A stretch of DNA of 64,000 nt. It comes from Chitinophaga cymbidii. Its GTDB lineage: Bacteria > Bacteroidota > Bacteroidia > Chitinophagales > Chitinophagaceae. Positions within the stretch are counted from its first letter, which is position 1. Each line of letters opens with the position of its first letter. The position numbers were made by a program, and so were the translations under genes. The notes under the pieces are model-generated. The model saw nothing but the letters and a program-made list of their open reading frames with translations. It was not told the origin of the DNA and did not search any database. The stretch covers positions 248,001 to 312,000 of the forward strand of contig NZ_BKAU01000001.1 of assembly GCF_007992715.1 (NCBI RefSeq). Direction: 5' to 3'. Shown one piece after another: positions 53,399 through 62,205 of the stretch.

Positions 53399-53470
53399 GC
53401 AATTAATCCTAACTTTAACACAGCATTTAACTCTAATTAAAGCACATCAACTAACCCTGATTTTAACGCT
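53399..53470 (+). repeat. Three tandem 24-bp iterons directly upstream of the fic-like gene
   Basis: Copies at 53399-53422, 53423-53446 and 53447-53470 have exactly the same length with no gap and end 5 bases before the ATG. Each contains TTAA or CTAA near its start, then CCTAA/TCTAA/CCTGA and a TTTAAC or TAAAGC end. Every copy starts with a CA dinucleotide at its second base. They are AT-rich and lie just where an autoregulator would bind. Confidence 0.75.
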
Positions 53471-53475
53471 ATAGT

Positions 53476-55023
53476 ATGGCTACTCCAGCAGAACGGTTGG
53501 CGGATTCCTTAAATGAACTTCGAAAGCTTCAGGAAGAAGGAAAGGTCGCTGTTAAATCGGATGAATTATCTCGTACCCATAAGGATCGATTAGTCGCAAA
53601 CGGCTTTTTGAAAGAAGTTTTACGAGGATGGTATATTATTGCCAGTCCTGATGAAAAGCCGGGAGATACTACCTCCTGGTACAACAGCTTTTGGGAATTT
53701 TGTTCAACTTTCCTTACTGAACGGTATAAGGATAATTGGTGTATATCGCCTGAACAATCAGTTTTGTTATATGCCGGAAACTGGTCAGTGCCCACTCAAC
53801 TGATTGTAAGATCCCCGGGAGCAAGTAATCACAAAACGGAACTGCCGCATCACACCTCAATATTTAATATCAAATCTGAACTGCCGGAAGTGAGTGAAAC
53901 AACTGTGATGAACGGAATAAGGATGCTCACTTTACCAGCGTCATTAATTCACTGCTCCCCGTCAACTTTTACGCAGAATACCACAGACATCAGAACTGCA
54001 TTGTCAATAATACCGGATTCGTCTGAAATATTAAGCATATTACTGGACGGAGGCCATACTACTATCGCGGGAAGATTAGCAGGAGCATTTAGAAATAATG
54101 GACAGGAAAGAATCGCTGAAGATATCTTTAAAACGATGAGATCCGCGGGCTATGATATACGGGAGATAGATCCATTTGAGGATAAATTACAGATAAAGCT
54201 GAGTCCGCGGGAAAAATCTCCCTATGTAAACAGGGTGAAGTTGATGTGGAATGCCATGCGTTCAGCGATTCTGGAAGTATTTCCCGAAGCTCCCGGCATA
54301 CCGGAAGACAAAGATGATTACCTGCGGAAGGTTGATGCAATATATGGTACAGACGCCTATCATTCATTATCCATTGAGAAGTATAAAGTAACACCCGAAC
54401 TAATTGAGCGGGTGCGTATAGGAATGTGGAATTACAAAGATAATGAAGAGGATAAAAAGCAAAGAGATGCGATGGCTGCCAGAGGCTATTGGCAAGCATT
54501 TCAAAAGGTGGAATCAAGTATCCGGAGAATTTTAACTAATGAAAATGCAGGAGCGGTAGCAGACAGCGATCATGGTGACTGGTACCGGGAACTATTTGCG
54601 CCCAGCGTAACCGCCGGACTTTTAAAGCCATCCGATTTAGCTGGCTATAGAAATCATCCGGTCTATCTTTCCGGCTCAAAGCATGTTCCGCTAAGCAGGG
54701 ATGCAGTGAAGGACGCAATGCCTGCATTGTTTGAATTGCTGCGCGAAGAATCAGAACCGGCGGTCAGGGCGGTACTTGGTCACTTCATATTTGTGTTTAT
54801 CCATCCGTATATGGATGGCAATGGAAGGATGGGGCGCTTTCTTATGAATGCCATGCTCGCTTCGGGTGGATATCCCTGGACTGTAATTCCGGTGGAGAGC
54901 AGAGCTGAATATATGGCCGCACTCGAAAGTGCAAGTGTGGGGCAGGATATAAAACCTTTTGCTGCATTTGTAGGTCATTTGGTTTCGCAGGGACTTAAAG
55001 GTCAGCCGGTTGCCAGTATCTGA
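53476..55023 (+). CDS. Fic-family protein with AbiEi-like N-terminal domain
   Basis: 515 aa. The N-terminal ~100 residues (LADSLNELRKLQEEGKVAVKSDELSRTHKDRLVANGFLKEVLRGWYIIA) resemble the winged-helix domain of AbiEi-type antitoxins; a middle domain follows (about 100-260). The Fic domain (about 370-510) has HPYMDGNGRMGR at 443-454 with the catalytic His and the anion-binding GNGR, and an upstream flap (YRNHPVYLSGSKHVPLS). Fic enzymes transfer AMP or other nucleotide moieties to target proteins. I see no clear S/T-xxx-E-G/N inhibitory motif. Codon use is visibly AT-richer than in neighbouring genes, suggesting transfer. Three 24-bp iterons end 5 bases before the ATG. Confidence 0.88.
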   Translation: MATPAERLADSLNELRKLQEEGKVAVKSDELSRTHKDRLVANGFLKEVLRGWYIIASPDEKPGDTTSWYNSFWEFCSTFLTERYKDNWCISPEQSVLLYAGNWSVPTQLIVRSPGASNHKTELPHHTSIFNIKSELPEVSETTVMNGIRMLTLPASLIHCSPSTFTQNTTDIRTALSIIPDSSEILSILLDGGHTTIAGRLAGAFRNNGQERIAEDIFKTMRSAGYDIREIDPFEDKLQIKLSPREKSPYVNRVKLMWNAMRSAILEVFPEAPGIPEDKDDYLRKVDAIYGTDAYHSLSIEKYKVTPELIERVRIGMWNYKDNEEDKKQRDAMAARGYWQAFQKVESSIRRILTNENAGAVADSDHGDWYRELFAPSVTAGLLKPSDLAGYRNHPVYLSGSKHVPLSRDAVKDAMPALFELLREESEPAVRAVLGHFIFVFIHPYMDGNGRMGRFLMNAMLASGGYPWTVIPVESRAEYMAALESASVGQDIKPFAAFVGHLVSQGLKGQPVASI

Positions 55024-55098
55024 TCCGGCCGATTCCCTCCCACCGCCGAAGTGAGTGACACAACGGCGGCCCGGTCAGCGACCCCAACTGCCGACCAC

Positions 55099-55136
55099 AA
55101 AAAAAATAGCGGCATGAGGCAAGCCCACACCGCTAT
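55099..55136 (-). terminator. Terminator after the second SusD gene
   Basis: ATAGCGG pairs with CCGCTAT (arms 55106-55112 and 55130-55136), followed on the minus strand by eight T residues. Confidence 0.75.
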
Positions 55137-55153
55137 CCAAATCCGCACAATCA

Positions 55154-56695
55154 CTACTTATTCCACCAAACTTTTGTATCGATATTATCATTCCCCTGCG
55201 CGGCCACCGCTTCCTGGAAATGCTCCAGGTTCACAGCCTGCTCCTTCTGCGGGTAGTATACCCGTTTAGGCAAGCCCGTACCGGCCAGCAGCACGAACTT
55301 ATGCTCGCGGACGCTGCCGTCCTGCAGTGCCTGCCGCCACACCACGTCGCCGGGCTTCACCAGGAATTTCGGGAAGCCGGTCCTCCGCACTTCCGCCCAG
55401 GCTTCACTGCCCTGCATGTACAGCGCCAGGTATTTCTGCGACAGCACCGTTTCCTGCATGGCCGCGGGCAGCGCCGCCACATACGTGTCCGCGGCAGCCT
55501 GCGCCACGCCCCATTTTCCCAGCGATGCGCGAACGCCTTTAATATATTCCTCCTGGTTCCAGTTCTGGTATTCGGACAACAGGAAATGCACCTCCGCGGC
55601 TTCCAGCAGCACTTCGCCATAGTCCGCCGCGTTCACCAGCGTTCCCGGCTGGCTGATATCCTCCGCTTTGAGAATGGACGCCACGTCCGGCAGCAAACCG
55701 TACGGCTGGCCGATGTACTCGCCGTTCTTGTTCGGGCGGGCGTATATCGGCAAACGCGGGTCGGGCGCCGTTACCGGGCCGGCCTCGCCTTTCAGTACAT
55801 TGATCAGGATGTGTGAAACGGAAAAGTCTTTCCTGTTCTCGGACACCGTGATCCGGTACAGCGGCGCTTCGTTCGGGGCCTTGGCCTCGTACTTCAGCAC
55901 GGCATTATCTGTGTTCTGCAATATCAGTCCGCCCGCAATCGCTTCCTGGATGTGGGTTTCCGCCAGCTGCGGCACCTTGGCGCGAATGCGCGTGGCTATC
56001 CGCAGGCGCAGTGAATTGGCGAAAAGCTTCCACTGCGCAGGGTTTCCTTTGTAGATACCATCGTAATTACCGAAGGTATTCGCGCTGAGGTCCAACTGCG
56101 CAGCCGCTTCCTTCAGCTCTTTCAATAAATCCGCATAGATCTTCTCCTGCGATGCATATTTCGGTTTCACTATTTCCGGGTTGAGCTTTAGCGCCTGGAA
56201 GTCCGGATCATCGCTGCCATAGGAGCTGTACGGAATATTGCCGAACGCATCCGTCAGCGAAAGGAATGCATATGATTTCAAAATGCGCGCGATGGCGATC
56301 TGGTTCGCATTCGGGCCAACGCCTGCCGTCACCTTCGCCTGCGTCAGCGGATCGGTGTTCAGGCGGATGATCTGCTCCAGGTTGTTCAGCGCCTTGTAAG
56401 CATTGTCCCAGTAAGTATCGGAATTGGAGCGCGGCAGATCGTACCGGGATTCATTCGTGTACTGGTTCTGGGAAAAGAACTGCGCAAACAGCATGGAGCC
56501 CCGGAAATTCCCGGCGGAACCGCGGAGATTGTCTACCAGCTGCTTCTGCGCGGAAGAGATGATCGTAGTGGTAGAAACGTCAGACGGACGGTTCGGGTCT
56601 GTGTTAATCTCTTCAAAACGTTTGTCGCTGCAGGATATAAGAGCCGCTGCAAGTACTAACGTTAACGTATATATTAAAATACTCTTCTTTTTCAT
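55154..56695 (-). CDS. SusD/RagB-family nutrient-binding lipoprotein (SusD-like_2 type)
   Basis: 513 aa. A lipoprotein signal (LIYTLTLVLAAALISC) is followed by SDKRFEEINTDPNRPSDVSTTTIISSAQKQL, the start pattern of this SusD subgroup. Later SNSDTYWDNAYKALNNLEQII, LTDAFGNIPYSSYG, WKLFANSLRLRIATRIRA and YAEVLLEAAEVHFLL-like helices match the family. It partners the SusC at 56710 for uptake of an unidentified substrate. No sigma/anti-sigma pair accompanies it. Confidence 0.92.
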   Translation of the reverse strand: MKKKSILIYTLTLVLAAALISCSDKRFEEINTDPNRPSDVSTTTIISSAQKQLVDNLRGSAGNFRGSMLFAQFFSQNQYTNESRYDLPRSNSDTYWDNAYKALNNLEQIIRLNTDPLTQAKVTAGVGPNANQIAIARILKSYAFLSLTDAFGNIPYSSYGSDDPDFQALKLNPEIVKPKYASQEKIYADLLKELKEAAAQLDLSANTFGNYDGIYKGNPAQWKLFANSLRLRIATRIRAKVPQLAETHIQEAIAGGLILQNTDNAVLKYEAKAPNEAPLYRITVSENRKDFSVSHILINVLKGEAGPVTAPDPRLPIYARPNKNGEYIGQPYGLLPDVASILKAEDISQPGTLVNAADYGEVLLEAAEVHFLLSEYQNWNQEEYIKGVRASLGKWGVAQAAADTYVAALPAAMQETVLSQKYLALYMQGSEAWAEVRRTGFPKFLVKPGDVVWRQALQDGSVREHKFVLLAGTGLPKRVYYPQKEQAVNLEHFQEAVAAQGNDNIDTKVWWNK

Positions 56696-56709
56696 GACTG
56701 TTGTTTTTA

Positions 56710-59700
56710 TCAGAATTTCACCTGCACGTTCACACCAAATGTGGCGGGCACGGGCAGGTTGCCGCCTTCCACGCCCTGGATGTTCCCACCGCTGTTGGTC
56801 AGCTCGGGATCAATGTATTTGCTGTCCGCATAAATATTCCAGAGGTTGCGGCCGTACGCCGACACGCGCAGCTGCTTCACCGTGGATGTTTTCGCAAAAG
56901 GCAGGGTGTATCCCGCGGTCACTTCGCGCAGTTTCACGAAGGTGCCGTCGAAGATGCTTTGCGTAGTGGGACCGTTGGAGAAACCGTAAGCCCAGTCGTA
57001 CGCGGAGATGCGGGTGCTGTTCGGTTTGATGTTGCTCACCGTGTAAGAGCCGTCCGCGTTGAAGACCACATCTCCCTGCACACCGTCGAGGACCAAACCG
57101 TTCTCGCGGATGCCGTTCTCCGCGGTGGGTTTCAGTATGCCCGTTTGCATGCCTACTTTATACGTTTGTGAGAAGAATTTACCGCCAACGCGGCCGTCTA
57201 CCAGGAAGCCGGCGTCGAAGCGTTTGTAGCTGAATGACTGCTGGATGCCGAACTGCCAGTCGGGCAGCACGCTGCCTATCGGGCGAAGCTGCTCTGTGCG
57301 CAGGTATCCGCCGTTCTCTCCGATCACTTTCTGTCCGTCTTCCGTATACACAAAATCATATCCGAGCAGCTGGCCGTAAGGTTCTCCTTCCCTCGCCACG
57401 AGGTTGATCAGCGAACCGGTAGGGTCCGTCAGCGGGAAGCTGGTAACGCCGTCTGTGAGCCTTACTACCTTGTTTTTGTTCTTCGACCAATTGATATTTA
57501 CATCCCAGTTGAAGTCTTCCGTTCTCACCGGCACCACGTTCAGCGTCACTTCTACGCCCTGGTTGTTGATCTTGCCGGCATTGATGAATTTGGATTCATA
57601 ACCGAAAGCGGTGGAAACAGGAATGTTGATGATCTGGTTGCGGCTGTCGTTATTATAATATGTCACGTCAAGGCCCACACGATTATCGAATGCCCGCACG
57701 GTTACGCCTGTTTCAAACGAGCTGGTGATCTCGGGCTTCAGGTCTTTGTTCGCCAGCACGGCGGGCAGCTTGTAGCCAGGATTGCCGTTAAATGACTGGG
57801 TGGCTTCGTATGCCTGTTGCAGTTGGTAAGGATCAGTATCGTTACCCACCTGCGCCCAGCCGAGGCGGAGCTTCAGGAAGCTCAGCCAGCCGGATTCCTT
57901 CAGCGCGCCCAGTTCACTCAGGATCAGGCTGGAGGAAACGGAGGGATAGGCGAATGCGTTTTTGTCCAGCGGCAGCGTGCTGCTCCAGTCGTTCCGCAGC
58001 GTTCCGTCTACGAACCAGAAGTTCTTGTACCCGAGGGATACACTGCCGAACAACGAGTAGATGCTTTTATGGTACCAGTTGGATTCGTTCAGCACGCTGT
58101 TCGCGTTCTTCAGGTTGTAGTAGTTCGGGATGATGAGCCCTCCCTGCGTGGTGGCGTTGGAAATGCGGCGCTTCTGGTTCATGATGTTGCCGCCCGCATA
58201 TGCGGTGAGTGAAAGGTCCGTCCAGCGCTTGTTCACCGTGGCGAGAAATTCGTAGTTGAATTCGCTGAACGCATTCGTGTATTCGGTATAGTTACTCTGG
58301 CTGCGGGAGAATACCGCGATCCTGTCCTGGTACTGGAAATTGTAAATATCCGCATTCACTTTGGAGCTTAACTGCAGCCAGTTGTTCACGTCGTACGACA
58401 GCCCGATGTTACCGTAAAAGCGGTCGCGGTTCTCTTCGAGATAGCTTTCGTAGGCGGACCAGTAAGGATTATCAATGTATTTGGTGGCTTTGCCGGCGGC
58501 GGTGTTCTCGTAGCTCGTGCGGTTCCAGGAGCGGGGCGTACCGTCCGGACGTTTATACTCGCGCAGCTTGTCGTAGTCCACCTGCACCTGTCCCCACTGG
58601 AACGCCTCCAGCATGATGTTGCGGTTGGAAGCGCCCGTCCATGGCCGGCCGGTGCTGTTGTTCTTTACGTAATTGAAATTGGCGGTGGCCAGTAAACGGT
58701 CGAAGCGGGAGGAACCGGAGAAGTTCACCGTATTCCTTTGCAGGCTTGAGTTGGGTACGGTGCCGCGAACGGATTTGTTGGTGTAGGACAGCCGGAAGGT
58801 CTGGTTCTCGCTGCCGCCGCTTACGGAAATGTTGTTGGTGCCCGCGATGCCCGTGCGGAAAAAAGAGGTAACGTCGTGCTTCGGGTACAGCCAGGGTTCC
58901 GGCTTCAGATAGGTATCCGCATATTCCGGATCGAGGTTGTACCAGTGCAGCACGGGCGTGCCGTCCAGCCGGGGGCCCCAGCTCTCGTCCATTCCATAAT
59001 CCACGATGTTGTATTGCTGGCCGTTGATGGTTGCCTGCTGGAAAGTATTGCCTTTACCGCCGCCGTATAATTGCTGGCGTTCGGGCAGGCGCGCCATGCG
59101 TTCCAACTCCAGGCCGGAGTTGATGGTTACGTCAAGACCTTTGCCGGCTCTGCCTTTGCGGGTGGTAATCAGGATCACGCCGTTGGCGGCGCGGGTGCCG
59201 TAGAGCGCCGCGGCGGAGGGGCCTTTCAGCACGCTGACGTTCTCGATGTCGTCCGGGTTGAGGTCCTGGATCATGTTGCCCACGTCCTTACCGGCGGAGC
59301 CGTTCACCGTGCTTTTGGTGTTCAGGTCCGCATTGTCTACCGGTATGCCGTCTATGACGAACAGCGGTTGGTTGTTGCCGGAAATGGAGTTGATACCGCG
59401 CAGCAGAACCCTGCTGGAGCCGCCCATATTGCCGCCGGAAGTGATCACCTGCAAGCCCGCTACTTTCCCGGAAAGTGCTCCCAGCGCGTTAGTGGGGCGG
59501 GTTTGCAATTCCGCGCTCTTCACCTCCTGCACGGCGTATCCCAGCGCTTTCTTGCTGCGGGAGATACCGAGCGCAGTTACCACCACTTCCTGCAGTTGCT
59601 TGTCTGACGGCAGCAGCGTAACGTTGATGGATTCGCCGCTGATGGGTAAGGTTTGTGTTTCCATCCCGATGAGCGAAAAGGTAAGTTGTGTAGCGGTGTC

Positions 59701-59892
59701 CGGAACGTTGAGCAGATAGCTGCCGTCCGCGTTGGTGGCGGTACCGGTGCCTGTTCCTTTGATAAAGACGGAAACGCCTGGTAGTGGCTGTCCGTTGCCG
59801 GCAATGACTTTGCCCTGGATTTTCCTGCTTTGTGCATAGATAGTTAGGTGGGTCATAAGCAAAAGCAGGGTAAGATTGATGATGTGTCGCAT
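56710..59892 (-). CDS. SusC/RagA-family TonB-dependent receptor (no STN domain)
   Basis: 1060 aa. After the signal peptide (HIINLTLLLLMTHLTIYA) comes a carboxypeptidase-like domain (about 20-95, RKIQGKVIAGNGQPLPGVSVFIKGTGTG), the plug (EVVVTALGISRSKKALGYAVQEV), ending LPVPATFGVNVQVKF at the barrel C-terminus. Unlike the other SusC here it lacks the STN domain, so it should be regulated by another route. It forms an operon with the SusD gene 14 bases downstream. Confidence 0.94.
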   Translation of the reverse strand: MRHIINLTLLLLMTHLTIYAQSRKIQGKVIAGNGQPLPGVSVFIKGTGTGTATNADGSYLLNVPDTATQLTFSLIGMETQTLPISGESINVTLLPSDKQLQEVVVTALGISRSKKALGYAVQEVKSAELQTRPTNALGALSGKVAGLQVITSGGNMGGSSRVLLRGINSISGNNQPLFVIDGIPVDNADLNTKSTVNGSAGKDVGNMIQDLNPDDIENVSVLKGPSAAALYGTRAANGVILITTRKGRAGKGLDVTINSGLELERMARLPERQQLYGGGKGNTFQQATINGQQYNIVDYGMDESWGPRLDGTPVLHWYNLDPEYADTYLKPEPWLYPKHDVTSFFRTGIAGTNNISVSGGSENQTFRLSYTNKSVRGTVPNSSLQRNTVNFSGSSRFDRLLATANFNYVKNNSTGRPWTGASNRNIMLEAFQWGQVQVDYDKLREYKRPDGTPRSWNRTSYENTAAGKATKYIDNPYWSAYESYLEENRDRFYGNIGLSYDVNNWLQLSSKVNADIYNFQYQDRIAVFSRSQSNYTEYTNAFSEFNYEFLATVNKRWTDLSLTAYAGGNIMNQKRRISNATTQGGLIIPNYYNLKNANSVLNESNWYHKSIYSLFGSVSLGYKNFWFVDGTLRNDWSSTLPLDKNAFAYPSVSSSLILSELGALKESGWLSFLKLRLGWAQVGNDTDPYQLQQAYEATQSFNGNPGYKLPAVLANKDLKPEITSSFETGVTVRAFDNRVGLDVTYYNNDSRNQIINIPVSTAFGYESKFINAGKINNQGVEVTLNVVPVRTEDFNWDVNINWSKNKNKVVRLTDGVTSFPLTDPTGSLINLVAREGEPYGQLLGYDFVYTEDGQKVIGENGGYLRTEQLRPIGSVLPDWQFGIQQSFSYKRFDAGFLVDGRVGGKFFSQTYKVGMQTGILKPTAENGIRENGLVLDGVQGDVVFNADGSYTVSNIKPNSTRISAYDWAYGFSNGPTTQSIFDGTFVKLREVTAGYTLPFAKTSTVKQLRVSAYGRNLWNIYADSKYIDPELTNSGGNIQGVEGGNLPVPATFGVNVQVKF

Positions 59893-59897
59893 GTATT

Positions 59898-59936
59898 ACC
59901 CTATTAATTATATAGACTAAATAGGGTGCGAAGGTA
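59898..59936 (-). promoter_or_regulatory. Candidate promoter and inverted repeat of the second susCD operon
   Basis: TACCTTCG on the minus strand (59936-59929) is one mismatch from TAnnTTTG. Between it and the ATG, ACCCTATT (59898-59905) and AATAGGGT (59920-59927) form an 8-bp inverted repeat that may be an operator or leader hairpin. The rest of the 235-base gap to rpsA shows no gene. Confidence 0.4.
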
Positions 59937-60066
59937 TGGGAAGTGTTAAAATTTACCTAATAAATAAAATCTATTATGGGATCAGGATGTCTGTAACGAT
60001 TGCCGGTAAAGGGTTACGGGACGAAATGCCTTTATCATATCGATATGGGCAGCCATAGATAGGCTC

Positions 60067-60100
60067 AAAAAAAATCCCCCCGGTTTTCACCGGAGGGATC
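60067..60100 (-). terminator. Terminator after rpsA
   Basis: ATCCCCCCGG (60074-60083) pairs with CCGGAGGGAT (60090-60099) with one mismatch, loop 6 bases, followed on the minus strand by T residues (A-run 60067-60074). Confidence 0.8.
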
Positions 60101-60127
60101 TTTTATTTTCAAAACAATCAGGCTTGC

Positions 60128-62023
60128 TTATTCACCTTTCTTTTCTTCACCGCCTTCGGATTGTTTCAGTTTTTCTCTCAGTTCGGCCAGCGCGCCCAGG
60201 TCGCCCAGGGTTGCTTTTTCGACTTTAGACTGGATGTTTTTCACCGTTTTGCGGGTCTTTTCAGCGTCCGCGCGTTTTTCCTTGATGATGGCATCCTTCT
60301 CGTCTGCTTTCACTTGTTCCCAAACCTTGGTATGAGAAACCAGGATGCGTTTTTCGTTGCGGTCGAATTCGATGATCTGGAATTCTTTCACATCTTCAAC
60401 AGCGATCGGTTTTTCATCTTCGGTGCGCAGGTGACGGGCGGGAGCGTATGCTTCCAGGCCGTATTGCAGCTGCACGGTAGCGCCTTTCTCATCTTTCTTC
60501 ACAACGGTGCCTTCATGGATGGAACCGATGGGGAAGATCGTTTCGAAAGTATTCCAGGGATCTTCTTCGATCTGTTTGTGGCCGAGGCTCAGTTTGCGGT
60601 TGTCTTTGTCGATGCCCAGGATCACTACTTCGATCTCGTTGCCCACTTTCGTGTATTCGCTCGGATGATTGAAGCGTTTGATCCAGCTCAGGTCGGAGAT
60701 GTGGATCATACCGCCGATACCTGTTTCCAGCTCAACGAATACGCCATAAGGAGTGATGTTCTTCACGATGCCTTTGTGACGGCTGTCCAGCGGGAATTTG
60801 GTTTCGATCGTAGACCAGGGATCTTCAGTGAGCTGTTTGATGGACAGGCTCATCTTACGCTCGTCTTTGCTCAGGGTTACTACCACTGCTTCGTACTCTT
60901 CGCCCAGTTTGAAGAACTCTTTGGCGTTGATCGGCGTGGAAGCCCATGAGATCTCGGATACGTGCACCAGGCCTTCCACACCGGGGAGGATTTCCAGGAA
61001 CGCGCCGTAATCTTCGATATTTACTACTTTGCCTTTTACTTTTGCACCTTCGGTGATGGTTGCAGGCAGGGTATCCCACGGATGCGGGGTCAGCTGCTTG
61101 TAACCGAGGCTGATACGTTTCTTCTCGTCGTCGAAGTCCAGCACCACCACATTGATCTTCTGATCCATCTGGAGTACTTCGCTCGGATGGGAGATACGGC
61201 CCCAGCTGATATCGGTGATATACAGCAGGCCATCGAGACCGCCCAGGTCGATGAACGCACCGAAGTCGGTGATGTTCTTGATGGTACCTTCCAATACCTG
61301 GCCTTTTTCCAGTTTGGAGATGATATCCACACGTTGTTGTTCGATATCGCTTTCGATCAGCGCTTTGTGGGATACTACGGCGTTGCGGATGGCTTCATTT
61401 ACTTTCACCACCTTGAACTCCATGGTTTTACCAACAAACTGATCGTAGTCGGTAACAGGTTTAACGTCGATCTGTGAACCCGGCAGGAAGGTTTCCATGC
61501 CATGAACGTCCACGATCAGGCCGCCTTTGGTTTTGCTGGTAACGGTACCGGTAACCACTTCGCCGGTTTTGTACACCTCAACGATACGCTCCCATGCACG
61601 TTGTGCGCGTGCCTGTTTGCGGCTCAGGTGCAGGTTGCCGTCGCGGTCTTCCTTTTCCACCACCAATACTTCCACCTCGTCTCCCACTTTCAGGTTCTGC
61701 ATGTCGCGGAACTCGTTCAGGGAGATCAGGCCATCGGATTTAAAGCCGATGTTCAGTACCACGTCGGTTTTTGTCAAACCAACCACGATACCGGTCAGCA
61801 GACCATTCTCTTCGATCGTCTTGAAAGTGCTGTCGTAAGTCTGGTCGTACTTTTCTTTCTCTTCTTTTGAATAAGAAGATACGTTCCGTTTGTCCACGCT
61901 CCAGTCGAAATCATCGTGAGCAGTGGCAACAGGTGCATTTGTTGTCGCTGTTGCTGCCGTAGCTTCTGCTACCGGGGCCTGTTGTTCAGCGTTTTGTTCG
62001 TTAGTAATGTTGTTTTCTGTCAA
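60128..62023 (-). CDS. rpsA: 30S ribosomal protein S1
   Basis: 631 aa. After an acidic, Ala/Gln-rich N-terminus (TNEQNAEQQAPVAEATAATATTNAP) six S1 RNA-binding repeats follow, each with a G-x-V...F-G-A/V-F-V/I core (GLIVDVHGMETFLPGSQ, GAFIDLGGLDGLLYITDISWGRISHPSEV, GAFLEILPGVEGLVHVSEISW, GVFVELETGIGGMIHISDLSW). S1 helps mRNA binding on the 30S subunit. In Bacteroidota, where Shine-Dalgarno sites are rare, S1 has a central part in start selection. A strong promoter lies upstream. Confidence 0.96.
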   Translation of the reverse strand: MTENNITNEQNAEQQAPVAEATAATATTNAPVATAHDDFDWSVDKRNVSSYSKEEKEKYDQTYDSTFKTIEENGLLTGIVVGLTKTDVVLNIGFKSDGLISLNEFRDMQNLKVGDEVEVLVVEKEDRDGNLHLSRKQARAQRAWERIVEVYKTGEVVTGTVTSKTKGGLIVDVHGMETFLPGSQIDVKPVTDYDQFVGKTMEFKVVKVNEAIRNAVVSHKALIESDIEQQRVDIISKLEKGQVLEGTIKNITDFGAFIDLGGLDGLLYITDISWGRISHPSEVLQMDQKINVVVLDFDDEKKRISLGYKQLTPHPWDTLPATITEGAKVKGKVVNIEDYGAFLEILPGVEGLVHVSEISWASTPINAKEFFKLGEEYEAVVVTLSKDERKMSLSIKQLTEDPWSTIETKFPLDSRHKGIVKNITPYGVFVELETGIGGMIHISDLSWIKRFNHPSEYTKVGNEIEVVILGIDKDNRKLSLGHKQIEEDPWNTFETIFPIGSIHEGTVVKKDEKGATVQLQYGLEAYAPARHLRTEDEKPIAVEDVKEFQIIEFDRNEKRILVSHTKVWEQVKADEKDAIIKEKRADAEKTRKTVKNIQSKVEKATLGDLGALAELREKLKQSEGGEEKKGE

Positions 62024-62063
62024 ATTTTGTTTCCTCCTTTTAAGTAAAGTATTTTAAGGGAGG

Positions 62064-62094
62064 CAAAGATACGGAGATATTCCCTTACAGGCAA
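62064..62094 (-). promoter_or_regulatory. Promoter of rpsA
   Basis: TATCTTTG on the minus strand (62071-62064) is an exact -7 match, with GTTG 20 bases upstream (TTG at 62094-62092). It gives a leader of about 35 bases. Confidence 0.6.
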
Positions 62095-62192
62095 CTTTAT
62101 TTGAGCGAAATATGACATGTAAATGAGTGCTATACATATAATTTTTATCATTATTAGCATGCCGCCGCCTCTTCGTGGTAAAGCAATTTTAC

Positions 62193-62200
62193 TTAATTTG
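62193..62200 (+). promoter_or_regulatory. Candidate -7 box of the rhomboid gene
   Basis: TTAATTTG is one mismatch from TAnnTTTG and ends 5 bases before the ATG, implying a nearly leaderless mRNA. Confidence 0.3.
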
Positions 62201-62205
62201 GCATT

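Noticed and set aside
53399..53470. Possible CRISPR array
   Set aside because: The three units are directly adjacent with no spacers, diverge from each other and have no cas genes nearby.
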